64,000 bases of DNA from Phycomyces nitens (lineage: Eukaryota; Mucoromycota; Mucoromycetes; Mucorales; Phycomycetaceae): the NCBI GenBank assembly GCA_022702545.1, contig JAHRBC010000001.1:3534001-3598000 (forward strand). Direction: 5' to 3'. The notes below the pieces were generated by a model. The model had not been told where the DNA came from, ran no database searches, and was given only the letters and a program-made list of their open reading frames with translations. A program made the translations under genes and the position numbers. Shown here one piece after another: positions 33,901 through 44,367 of this stretch. The stretch's first letter is position 1, and each line of letters opens with the position of its first letter.

Positions 33901-36900
33901 AGAAGATTTTTTATATCCCCAACTGTCTCGAGCAATAACATTGCTTTCTTGTTGAACGCGAGACAGTTCATTTACCAGATTCATTCCTATAAATCATGTA
34001 CCGCCATAATAATTGTATTAGAACAATCAAGTTCATTCAGACCGATAATTATTGACATGCTATTACCATTTTCTGCCGCACGCTCAATGAGGTATCCCCA
34101 TGAAGAGTTATTGAGTTCATATCCAACCAATATATCAGGATCATATTGGCGTACTCTTTCAATAAGAGTACGAAATATCGATTCTTCGTCTTCAACATAA
34201 TCTACTTTTATGCCTAGTATACACATACCAAAATGTTTATATGATATTATTATTATTATTAAGAATATAGACTTGCCTTTGATGCCAATCTTTGATATTG
34301 GGGTTCTATCGACAGTAATGATACCAACGAGGTCATTAGACCGAGAGTTTCCTGCAGCACCAATATCGTCTGTTTCCAATGCCCAAAACACCATATTAAC
34401 TTTATCCTCTGTAGGGTCTGGCAGTAATTGATCTCGACTATCAACTATGGTAATAGATCATGTCAGCAAAAAATAAAATAATAAAATAAACATATTAGTT
34501 TCCGCAAAAAAAAGGCTTACCATGGATTTCAAGACTAAAAAGATCGAGGTTGTCTCTTTCCTGGACCCCTTTGGTGTTTGGCTTGGTGACATTTGCCTTG
34601 AATATCACAGAATTTTCATTCAATGAATCCTCTGCTTGAAGTGCCACCTTTGTAAGACACAAACATCAATACCAACTTGAACCAAAACGAGTTTAATATG
34701 ATTTACTTGCCTGGGCTTCAATGGGACAATTGGTTTGTTTCTTGGCAGTTTTCTTTAGCTTTTCTTGATCTAGCCAGTCCTCTACTTCGTTTAGATCTGG
34801 TGGAGGTGCAGAAGGAGACCAGGAAGTGATCTTGGACTGCCTCCAGTCCATATCATTTCCCTCGTCTAAGAAGCATGTATTCGTGTCTGGCGAAGGATCA
34901 AACTCCTTGAGATGTTGAATTGATTTGGATGACAATTTGAATGTTTTCCCTGCAAAGGTCTTTGGGTGTATTGGGACATCATCTGGATTACTATAAAAAG
35001 GCTTTTGGTAGACTTTGTCGATATTTTGAGAAATAAGAGGAGGTGGGTGATTGTATCTGTACTCTTTGAAAGAATTATCTTGGGATAGATTTGAAACGGT
35101 TCGCGTAACCGGCTTGGGACTATGTAAAGTAGGTTCAGGGATATTAAAAGGGTTTATGTCCGTAGGACTCGAATGGGCATCAATTTGATTGTTAGCCACC
35201 TCGCCTAGAGTCGATGATGGTTGAGACAGCACCAGTGATCCCTCTGTAATTTGTGAATGATTTATCTCTTGTGACTCTTTGGAGCTAGAGTGAATTGAGT
35301 CTGGCTTGGACAGAGCAAGAGATCTGTCACTGTTGGACATTTGAGATTGTGGAATAGAATCGTTTGGGAGGTCTAAAGATGTTGCCTTGTATGATTGTCT
35401 ATAATCTTGCTCAATGCTATCACATATCTTTGGTTGTCTCGACTCCTTTAAGAAGTCTTGAAAAGACTTTTCTAGTTTAGGGTTCACTAGGATACGCACA
35501 GAGCGTACCCTTTTGACGATTCTGTGGACGTTTTCCGAGTGGTCTGTACTCAACAACTTTCTTCCAAGAGTGTGTCTTTTTGTCTTTTGCCACAATGCGT
35601 CATAGTCTATCTGTGTGTCCGGATCCGGGATATCTGAGGAACCATCGTTTTGTGGAATACGCCTCTTTTTAGTTTTAAAAAAGCTAAATAGATAAATAAA
35701 TCAGACGAGAATACTACTACTACTCTGTTTTTTTTTTGAGTTGGTGTACAACTTACTTTACTTGTGAAGGCGGAAGTTGGCTTATATTCAACTCTACCGC
35801 CTCTGTGTTCGTGTCCCTTTCTGGTGGGGTTTCCCTTGAATTCTGGCTCAAAGGAGCTTGGCTGTACTCTTGAATATCCATTGCTTGTAACATGGTACTC
35901 TCGTCTTCATTAGAGTCATAGCCGATATCCACATGTCGACTGATATTCATTTCGGGTGAATTTTCTGCCTCATCAACCAGTTTTAGAAATTCTTCATCGA
36001 ATATACCACCATCATACTCGTCAATTGATGACTGGTTCATGTTTTCTTCCATTTCGGCAAGTTCTGCCATTGCAATGAGCTCAGCTTCGTTCAACTCATT
36101 ATCAATAAAGATCTGTGATTCCATAAGCTCCCCAATTATCTCCTGATCTACTTCCAGATGTGTATTCTGGCTCAATTGGCTGTAGACCAAAGGCTCTTGA
36201 GAGATATTATAAAAAGACGTTTCCTGGGAGAATAAAGGTTTGGGATCATTGATAGCCTCCTCATGATCTTCTTGAGGGAGTACATGATCAATTGAAGAAA
36301 AGGATTCGGGGAGAACATTTTGATCTATTGGAATAAGGTTGTTGATTTGGTAGTACTCTGGGGGGTAGAATGCCTCGACTGCTTGAAAGGTCGTCAAGAT
36401 GCCAGGAAAGTCATTAGAGACTTGTTTGGGCTCCTGGTCTTCCGAGACATGCTCCATCATTTCCCGTAACCTCTTTTCTGAGGCCCAATACTCATGAGCC
36501 ATTCTTTTTTCTGTCTGTGACAAGGGAAGAATAGGCTCAAAAATGTTTCGTGAGGCTCTTCGGCTCTTTTCGTCCAGCCAAAGCCCATTCAATGATTTGA
36601 CGAGTGGGTCTTGAGCACGCTTTGAAAGCGTGTCCAACATCTCACGCTCTTTGGACAGACTCGTGTGAATATCGCGTTCTTTTACCTGGAGGCGATTGGC
36701 GATGGACATGACTGTGGTGTCTATCTCAAGTTCGCAATAGCTTGTGCGTTTATGGACATCCCACTGAAGATGCGAGGGTACGTTTTGTGGGGTATAGAGG
36801 GTTGGTTCGGGGATGTCGATCTCACCCGATGCCAAGGTTTGGCTTTCAGGGCTGGGTAACATTGGGAGCCTGAACCTTAGACTAAGCTGGATCATATTCA

Positions 36901-37633
36901 AGGACGCATTATCGTTTTGAGAGACAGAGATGGTGGGATGAAGATGGATTAGATTCATTCCATACAAATTATAATCCATAAGGAATTGTAGCTCAAACGA
37001 AACATGCGCTTCATGAAGCTGGTATTCTGTGTTCATGATTGCTCCGCTTCGAAGGAGTTCGGTCATACGCTGTTTATCGCCAGGATTCAGAAGATGGACT
37101 TTCAAGTACGTTTGATGGCCAACATGGTAACCATAAAATGGAACTCCTTTGACCAGCACAACACCAGCCAAGTACTGGCCATGCTCCATCATCTCAAAAC
37201 TCTTTTCAGACACTCTCATGGCATGGTTGAGAGAGGTCCCAAACTGAAAGATAGTCTGTTGAATATCCTCTGGATCAGTTGATGGGAGTGTAAATGGTAC
37301 ATAAAAGTATGGATATGCCTAATGGACATGGCAGTTAGAGCCCCAAACCATTTTACTCCTGTTTTTTTTTTGCCCTTTTTTCCTTCTTTCTTTCTTCAAA
37401 ACTGAAAATAGAGTTCTTTGGGGGAAATCTCCTTGTGAAAACAATGGCTTTACCTGATGGACATGCAAACAAGTCTTTTGTCCTGCAGGCGTAGAGCCAA
37501 ATATTCGAATGACAGGAACCTTATTGATTCGAGATTGATCAAAGGGACAATAGTTACGATCAAATGGTCCTGGCTCATCAAGATAATGGTCAATGTTGAC
37601 AATGCGAACAGAGATAAATGGAGGTTTATTCAT
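30923..37633 (-). CDS. REV3: DNA polymerase zeta catalytic subunit Rev3 (18 exons)
   Basis: Exons in coding order: 37633-37454, 37318-35757, 35683-34711, 34647-34521, 34444-34277, 34213-34067, 33986-33788, 33723-33444, 33377-33247, 33182-33070, 33013-32886, 32575-32423, 32363-32184, 32122-31968, 31908-31606, 31554-31472, 31411-31256 and 31206-30923; 1773 aa, all phases closing. The N terminus has the B-family/Rev3 start (VPVIRIFGSTPAGQKTCLHV). A disordered middle region follows, then an exonuclease-like domain without the usual first acidic pair (LFSLEIH). Polymerase motifs are A (VVVLDFQSLYPS), B (ANVTYGYTSASYSGRMP) and C (YGDTDS). The C-terminal domain has eight cysteines (CIIC, CPSC, CNSC and CTSLDC), the last four fitting the [4Fe-4S] CysB site. 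It performs error-prone translesion synthesis with Rev7. Three introns start with GC (34710, 34276 and 31471). The start is the first ATG after an upstream stop. Confidence 0.95.
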
Positions 37634-37697
37634 TGCAATCAATAAACTAAATCTACTGCGAAACTTGTGCCTGAAGTCTCTATGGTTTGTGACTTGG

Positions 37698-38658
37698 TTA
37701 TTTCAAGTCAAATTCCAATCCTGCTCCTTCACGTACGGCTGTAATGGGATTTATTAGCAACAATAATTTATGAGATTGATCTATACTTGCCTCCAACAAT
37801 GCCAGTGATATCAATATCGCCTCTTTTGCCCTTTGCGGTCTCGACATTGCTGAGAAATGCTTCTGTTATTGGCAATTGTATTCCAGAGGCAATTCCCATG
37901 TTTTTGATATGAGTTGCGTCTTTCTTGGCACCCGTGAGAGAAAAGTGCACTTGGTCATTGTAGGTCTTTTGGACCATGCGGGTGGTATAGATGTTCAAGA
38001 GAGGGGAAGAGAACACGCTACCGACAAGCTCTCCAACCTTTTCTTGGGAAATGCCGGCAGCTTCGCCCAGGGTAAGGGCCTCTGCAAGCATTTCACAGGA
38101 GCTGGTGACAAGAAAGTTGCCGCATAGCTTGAGCCGAATGGATTCAGTTGGGTCTTCACCAAGCTCAATTGCCTTTTTTCCAATTGCAGGAATCAAGAGG
38201 GGCTTGACAATGGCTTGTTGTGCCTTTGGTCCAGCCATTAACACGGTAAGGTCAGCCGACTGAGCACGCTGGGGAGGGCCCATGATGGGACAGGCAAGAT
38301 AGAAAACACCCGATGCGCGAGCCTTGGCTGCAAGTGAATCTACCAGCGCTGGTGCGACAGTAGATTGTTCCACAATGATAGCACCTTTTTTCAGGCCAGA
38401 CTCCAGAAGAGTCGTGATGGTCTGTTCGACAATGGCGTCGTTCAAAAGGCAGGTAAAGACCACGTCAGCTACAGCACAATCCGAGACTGAGCGTGCAACC
38501 CGGCCAGGAACACTAGAAACCAACGATTCGGCGCGTTCAAGGGTTCGGTTGTGAGCCAATAGACTAGGGTAACCAAGGGTCTGAAGATGGTTTGCGATGT
38601 GACCAGCCATGGGGTAGCCCATGGCGCCCAAGCCAATGTAAGCGCACTGAAGAGACAT
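37698..38658 (-). CDS. 3-hydroxyisobutyrate dehydrogenase-like NAD(P)-dependent oxidoreductase
   Basis: Exons 38658-37791 and 37738-37698 encode 302 aa, the usual size for beta-hydroxyacid dehydrogenases. The Rossmann motif is at the N terminus (YIGLGAMGYPMAGHI). The substrate-binding segment is altered (ACPIMGPPQRAQSADLTVLM, usually DxPVSGG...). The catalytic-lysine helix is intact (RLKLCGNFLVTSSCEMLAEA). I chose MSLQCAYIG as start because the Rossmann fold begins immediately after. The short second exon follows an intron that seems to begin with GC (GGAG|GCAAGT at 37790). A GT donor further in would end the protein after four residues, so this intron is likely but not forced. The gene ends only 65 bases upstream of the REV3 start, in the same direction. 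The substrate cannot be told from sequence; a succinic-semialdehyde reductase-like role is also possible. Confidence 0.88.
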
Positions 38659-38857
38659 GAGAATAAGAAGCAAAGAGTGATAATTTGTTAAATTCGGGTT
38701 TATATAAAGGAGAATGGTAACAACAATGACAACAATACTACATATTTTGTGTTTCCAGTTTGTTACTCTTTACCAGCGCAGTTTACATTTGCATGATGGG
38801 ACAAGATAATAGCGGTGATGATAATAACAATAATGATAATAATAACAACAATAATGG

Positions 38858-38891
<34 letters not shown>

Positions 38892-39273
38892 AATGATATA
38901 TGTATATATATATTATATGCATATACCATTATATATATATATATATATAATATAATAATAATAGTAATAATAGTAATAATAATAATAAAATAATAATAAT
39001 AATGATAATAATAATAATAATAATGATAAAATGATGGGGATATGTATAAGGCCAATAAAAGTTATTACAGTGTACCAACAGTGCCATAAAAGATAGACAA
39101 TTGAGCCAGCAATGTCTGTGGAATGCTGTCCAATAATAGCTATTAGTTAATGTGCTCATGAATGATGGAAGGGAGGGGGTATAGACGAGCAATAGTCGCA
39201 GTGGGCATATATAAAGAGATGCATAAAATCACAATAGGTTGGCATAGAAAAGAAGGAGAAACTCTTGGCTGAT
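38659..39273. repeat. Spacer with AAT/GAT trinucleotide microsatellite
   Basis: Bases 38806-39035 form a compound simple repeat. AATAAC units, a GATGAT run (about 38857-38890), alternating TA and then long AAT/AATAATAAC runs follow one another. Long frames through it are pure repeat translations. No gene is present in this 615-base spacer. Confidence 0.85.
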
Positions 39274-40689
39274 TTAGATGACGCCAACGCGCGACGACTT
39301 TTTGCCAATCAGCTTCTTGAAGCTCTTCCACATCCGACCTACAGTCAAAGGCTGGGCAGGCTGTTGCTGTTGCACTGGGTCTACTGTGACTTGCTTTGGC
39401 TTGACTGGCTCTTGTGGTCTTGGCGAGTCACGCTTGAGAGATGGGAAAAAGGACCGACGCGCTGGTGTTATGGCCTCGGGCAATGCGATTGATGGCTTTA
39501 ATGGTGCTTCGGCTGGGGCGGGTACTGGCGCGGATTCTTTCCGTGAAAACAGCTTCTTGATCTCAGATTTGATCGTCTTCTTTTTCTGCTTGGGGACTTG
39601 TGCTTCATGGTTTACGGTGGGCGGGGTTGTCGGGACTTTTGGGTACTCTAGAGGTGTTGTGGGCAAAGGAGCAACGGAAGCCGTCTTTTTGGGTGAACGT
39701 TCGTTGTCTGTGCGCCCGACCCAGAAATTTCGAGCAGCAAAAGCGGACGAGCGTGAGACAGGTGGCTTTGGAGCTGTTTGGGGTTTTGGGTTAGTCATCT
39801 TTGGGGTGGAGCGAAATGTAAAGAGGTCTCTGAAGCGATTGGAAGATGGCTGTGTAGTTGGGCTGCTGGAAAAGCCAGGCTGAACGAGTGGTGTCTTTGA
39901 AGTGGAGTGGTGGACGTTCTGGTGAGGATAAGACGGTGTGACGGGAGTCGACTGGCGCTTGACAAAGAGGTCGCGCAAGGTTTGGACAGTACCACGTTTG
40001 ATCTCTAGGCGGGGGAGACGGTCTGGATGGGTTGTGCACTCATGCTCATTTGTAGAAGGGATCTGGAACAGAGAGCGAAGAGAGCGCACGGTTCCTCGTT
40101 GAACTGAGCTGAGCAGAGAAGCAGATCTGCTGGATATCGATGCTGTATCGATGCGCGAATCATTGACTTGGTGAATTGAGCCAAAAGAGCTCTGGTGGTC
40201 AAAGGGCGCACTGACAATGGTCGATGCTTTTCCGGACTTTATGGAGGGCAGGGGTCGGGAGGGAGTGATACGGGCTACATCGCGGGGATCGGCCTCTGCT
40301 ACAGGCAGAAAGTGGCCGTCGTTGTGAAACGGGAAGGCGAGGGGTCGTGGGCAAGAGTAGACGAGATCTGGATGACGGGGCGGTAAGGCGGCCTTCTTGG
40401 GTCTATTGAGCTTCTTTTTGGATGGGGTGGCTGATGTGGTGTCTGTGGCCAGACTAGACTCTGTGACAATGCTAAGAATTGAAGGGGGACTGTCGATTGA
40501 GGGGCGACTGGTGTGGATATCTTGGGCCTCGCTGGTAGTTGGCGAAGGAGTGCCGGATGCTGAAGAAGTGTAGCCGCTGTCGACTCCAGATGTGTTTGAG
40601 GAGAGCGAGTGGTGACTCTTTGAGTGGAGGCGCTTTGAACGCATGCTTGCGTACTGCTCATGTCTAGAGCCAGAGGAGTGAAAATACAT
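39274..40689 (-). CDS. Unknown disordered basic protein with repeated LRxLF-type motifs
   Basis: An intact 471-codon frame without introns, starting MYFHSSGSRHEQ. I do not recognise a family. It is Ser/Pro/Thr-rich and predicted to be mostly disordered. It contains a recurring short basic-hydrophobic motif: RGTVRSLRSLFQIP, RGTVQTLRDLFVKR, SNRFRDLFTF and IKSEIKKLFSRK, with the C terminus ending in RMWKSFKKLIGKKSSR. These could be amphipathic membrane-binding helices or docking motifs. A nuclear-localisation-like run (KKKLNRPKKAAL) lies near residue 95. GC content is clearly higher than in neighbouring spacers, which supports a real gene. It is probably a regulatory or scaffold protein, but its function is unknown. 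Confidence 0.75.
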   Translation of the reverse strand: MYFHSSGSRHEQYASMRSKRLHSKSHHSLSSNTSGVDSGYTSSASGTPSPTTSEAQDIHTSRPSIDSPPSILSIVTESSLATDTTSATPSKKKLNRPKKAALPPRHPDLVYSCPRPLAFPFHNDGHFLPVAEADPRDVARITPSRPLPSIKSGKASTIVSAPFDHQSSFGSIHQVNDSRIDTASISSRSASLLSSVQRGTVRSLRSLFQIPSTNEHECTTHPDRLPRLEIKRGTVQTLRDLFVKRQSTPVTPSYPHQNVHHSTSKTPLVQPGFSSSPTTQPSSNRFRDLFTFRSTPKMTNPKPQTAPKPPVSRSSAFAARNFWVGRTDNERSPKKTASVAPLPTTPLEYPKVPTTPPTVNHEAQVPKQKKKTIKSEIKKLFSRKESAPVPAPAEAPLKPSIALPEAITPARRSFFPSLKRDSPRPQEPVKPKQVTVDPVQQQQPAQPLTVGRMWKSFKKLIGKKSSRVGVI

Positions 40690-41196
40690 TTGGCTGTGAG
40701 TCTAGTAGAAAATATAAACAAAATAGTAAAAAAAAATAGTTCTATGAAGAAAGAGGATAAAAAAGCAAGACTGAGTGGAATACAATAAGAAATAGAAAAT
40801 AGAATAGAATACGAAATATAAAAAAAAGGGGCGAAAATGAAACCAGAAAGAGGTCCCAGACACCTTGTGTAATAGAATCACTTTATGTATAGTCGTACGA
40901 GTATGTCCGTTCCAACTCAACATTACCAAAAAACCTCCTTGGAAAGAGATTCTTTAAAAGGATTTTTTTTAGAATAATAATAATAAAAATATTATTTCCT
41001 TGAACATCAAGTGTTTTGTAGATATTTATATGTAAATGTTGTATTCACTATAGTCTTTATGAGGAGAAAGATCATGGCTGTGACCCCGACTATTACACAC
41101 GCTGGGCCATGTGTAGGATTGCTTAATCCGTGCCCAAACTATATAAGATAAATTTTTTTCTTTGATTTAAAATTGACATGCGAAAATAACAGCATG
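40690..41196. other. AT-rich spacer between two minus-strand genes
   Basis: About 500 bases with short A/T runs and AATAAT repeats near 40970-40990. I see no gene. It should contain the promoter of the disordered-protein gene and the 3' UTR of the tetraspan gene. Confidence 0.5.
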
Positions 41197-42225
41197 TCAG
41201 TCGAGTCTCTCATAGCCATGTTCAGGTGGGCCCAGAAGAGTTGCAAGGGTCAGGGAGAGTGCAATGACGAGACTGATGCACCAGGTTGCAGCACCCATGA
41301 TAAAGGACATGTCATAGCGTGTGCCAGCATAGAAGATGGAGCTCGTGTTCACCAAATAGGCCACGACTGACATGGATATCGCTGCAGGAATGGCTGTTGA
41401 GACACAATCAGTACGCATTCCAACGTGGCAACTGTATCAAAACGTGGCAACTCACCGTGAAGCACAAGCATTCTGTGTGAATCGATCATCAATGGAGCAT
41501 AATTAGCATTAAATATAAGACATCTCTTATTGTTCTTCTTTACCCGGCCACGAGCTTCCAGCCTCTCTCTCTCTTTCTGCGACTGCTACACATTGTCCCG
41601 AGAAGTGCCACCAACGTCAATGCTCCAATCACAGCTGCCAATATCATTCCGGCCCCCGCTGTTTGCCTATAGAGTAAGAACAACCACGCGGCCGTAAATG
41701 GTTCAATATCATACTTGCTTGACATCGCACACTCACCAAAGCTGGCAAAATCCCTCTATCGACCACGTCAGATTATATAAAAAAAAGTATAAATTATTAA
41801 AAATTATTTATTTTTTATATTTTTTATTTTGTACGCCTTACCTTCAGTACAATCTCCTTCTTCTTCTCTTGGAAATGGTCTACAGTCGCCTGTAACACTA
41901 TAATGACGTTATCAAAATAAAATAAAATAAATAGATATATAGATAAAATGGTCGATATGCGTATCTACACATACCTTTGGCACAGCTTGAACAGCCCGTA
42001 GTTAGTCTCGGAATAGAGTGGTTTAGGAACAACAAAGGTCAACCTGGGTTGATTTATGCCGAGAAATCCACCAAATGAAAAAAAAGGCAAGATTTGTAGG
42101 AATGGTCAATAGAGTGACATTACAATTGGATCCAATTACCATTTTGGAAGAAAAAGAGCGGTTAGATTCAAGGCGTAACTGCAGCAGAACAAAAAGAAGA
42201 TGACAACATAGCCCAAGAGTGACAT
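41197..42225 (-). CDS. Claudin/SUR7/PalI-like tetraspan membrane protein with microexons (7 exons)
   Basis: In coding order: 42225-42140, 42043-41975, 41897-41842, 41755-41737 (19 nt), 41717-41544, 41472-41456 (17 nt) and 41393-41197; total 205 aa, phases consistent. The start MSLLGYVVIFFLFCCSYALN forms TM1. An extracellular loop follows with the claudin-like YGLFKLC and spaced cysteines (CRPFPREEEGDC, FCQLC). TM2 is AGAGMILAAVIGALTLVALL. A basic cytoplasmic loop (SSRRKRERGW) leads to TM3 (GMLVLHAIPAAISMSVVAYL), completed across the 17-nt exon, and TM4 (WCISLVIALSLTLATLL) close to the C terminus. The four-helix plan and Cys-rich first loop fit the SUR7/PalI/claudin superfamily of cortical membrane proteins. 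The two microexons are required to keep the transmembrane frame continuous. The specific role is unknown. Confidence 0.82.
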
Positions 42226-42739
42226 TATGAACTGGAATCTTGAAAGTGAGAACAGTAACCCACAAGCACAAGCACACGTACAAAATAAAATAAGATAAAA
42301 TAAAAAAAAACTGAGGGAAATAAGGGGATTTTGTTAAAAAAGGGGGTGCGAGTCCGTTTTTGGCCTAAATAAATATAATTATATAAATATAATTATATAA
42401 TTTAGACATACATGTATTTTCTGACTTGTTTGTTTGCATGTTTGGTGCTCATGAGGTGGCTGGTAAAACGCTTTACGGTTTCATTTCTACTCATCCTATC
42501 GTCCCTGCCATCTGGACCACCTAGAAGAGACCCACCAGCCAATCTGACAATCTGGCAGTCTGACAATCTTTTTCAATGCCAACCACATTTTTTAAAAAGA
42601 AGATTAGGGTTTCTTGACAATTGATTTTAAGTATTGGGCATCATTTGATAGCGTATCAGCGTATAATTTCCAAAAATTTCTAGATGAGAGATTTGTGCTG
42701 CAAAACAAGATACGAGAGGCCAATGATGGTTGCCATGGT
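42226..42739. other. Divergent promoter region between tetraspan and NAB-like genes
   Basis: About 570 bases of AT-rich DNA between two divergent start codons. I see no gene. A 70-codon frame at 42412-42624 has no features that would support it. Confidence 0.5.
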
Positions 42740-42747
42740 TATATAAA
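42740..42747 (+). promoter_or_regulatory. TATA box of the NAB-like gene
   Basis: TATATAAA about 60 bases upstream of the ATG at 42802. This position argues that translation starts at 42802 and not at the in-frame ATG at 42730, which would lie upstream of the TATA box. Confidence 0.5.
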
Positions 42748-42801
42748 AGCAACCAGTGCATAAATGTCATGTTTGGCATATATATATTTTTTTACTCTTC
42801 A

Positions 42802-43787
42802 ATGCTATCCCTAAATCTGTTTCTCAAGGCCCATGCACTCCATCAGTATCTTCACAGCTTTGAAAAGGCTGGAGCTACCGATGGCGATCTAGATCAACTT
42901 CTTCAATTCAATGATGGAGAACTAGGCGAGTTCCTAAGGGCTATCGACATGTTGCCTTTTCATGCCATCAAGTTAAAAAGGTGTTTACGCGAACTAAAGG
43001 CTCAGAATACCCACAGACAAACAGGCAACCCATCGATTTTCATTCTACCCAGCAGCAATTCCATGTCGCTACAGCCAGTAGGTCACTGTTTGAGATCATT
43101 TGAAGACCTAATGTAATATTTATTATTGTTATTGTCGTTTAGCCTACATCTCTGGTTTCAACCGTTCCTATCCAGGAAATCACAATCTCAAAAGATGACA
43201 TTTCGTCCCGTGCTATAATATTTGGAAAAAAGGCAATTCGTCCCATCTCAGCCTACCAAGATGCCATCAACCAAGCTGCAATCAAACTCGCCCTCAACAA
43301 CCCAACCCTGCTCCTACACAAGGGATATCTATTCGAGCTATCGAAAAAGAAGCTTATAGAGGACGGCTATTCTTACAAACGCGGCAAGAGTAGATCAAAG
43401 TACAATACAGCAAAGTCTACCAATAATCCCTGCAGTATGCCAAATAAACTGGTCCAGATCAACCACAAGCGTAAAGAGAATGCCGAACAGGCTTCCAAGG
43501 AGCGTATTGAGCGATTAAAGGATATACAAGACACATTAAAAGCAAACTTTCTAGAAGAACAGCGCCAGACTGCACTGTTACGGTATGCGTCTCATTACAA
43601 TAACCAGGAAACCAAAAAGGCTGCTGAAAATGAACTAGAAAATCTAAAGAACAATCGAAAATCCTTGAAAAAAGACCTTTACAAACTAAAGGCCCAGGAA
43701 CGAAAACATCAATGGTACAAAAAGCGACAGATATCCCACACTTTCCCGTGTGTCCAGAATATGATTTCTTTTGGCCCTGATGAGTGA
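42802..43787 (+). CDS. NAB N-terminal-domain-like (SAM-like) putative transcriptional co-regulator
   Basis: Exons 42802-43077 and 43143-43787 encode 306 aa. Residues 8-65 (LHQYLHSFEKAGATDGDLDQ, then LLQFNDGELGEFLRAIDMLP and HAIKLKRCLRELK) resemble the NCD1 domain of animal NAB co-repressors, a SAM-like helical bundle with the pattern LxxFxxxGxDDxxxLxxxxExEFLxxxxMxxxPxHxxxLxxxL. After a linker, a second conserved-looking block (NPTLLLHKGYLFELSKKKLI, then YKRGKSRSK) precedes a strongly charged coiled-coil C terminus (about residues 200-290). The family match is by pattern only. Function would be protein-protein interaction in the nucleus, by analogy. It is convergent with the Skt5-like gene downstream. 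Confidence 0.72.
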
Positions 43788-44367
43788 GATTGGCTTTTTG
43801 ATTGCAATTAAAAGACGAGGCTGGTCTGACTAGATGTTAATAATAATAATATAATGATTGTCCCTGTAAGACCGAGCCTTGTATTTCGGTAACACTGCAA
43901 ATTAGTTTTTTTTATATATATATTTCTTTATGAGGCCATGTTTAACGGCCAATAAAATTAATTAAATATTGCTTTATTTCGCAACCTCATCCACCTCGTT
44001 TTTTTCCTGATCTGTGCTAAAGTACAGATAGGCACAATACCATTTATATATAAAGAACGTGATTTTCCAGTCAACAAGAACAATATCATTGTAGAGGAAA
44101 AGATGACTTTACGGAAATGAATTGCTTGCTGCAAACATTGGTAAGCAGAATATTATTATTCTAGTTTTACACATGTCAATATTAATTCCTGGCTGTCAGT
44201 ATAATAGTCTTAGTTTTAGGTTTTATTTTGCAAAAGTTGGTTTGGTAATATAAAGACATGCCACGACATTAATTATATTCTGTGCAGAAATCGCACCATG
44301 ATATTCTCAAGATATATATGAATGAAAAATAATGATAAATAAAAATACACTTTGAAACAAATGTTAA
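43788..44367. other. Convergent spacer
   Basis: About 580 AT-rich bases between two gene 3' ends; ATA/TTA repeats occur near 43838-43852. No gene is seen. Confidence 0.5.
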
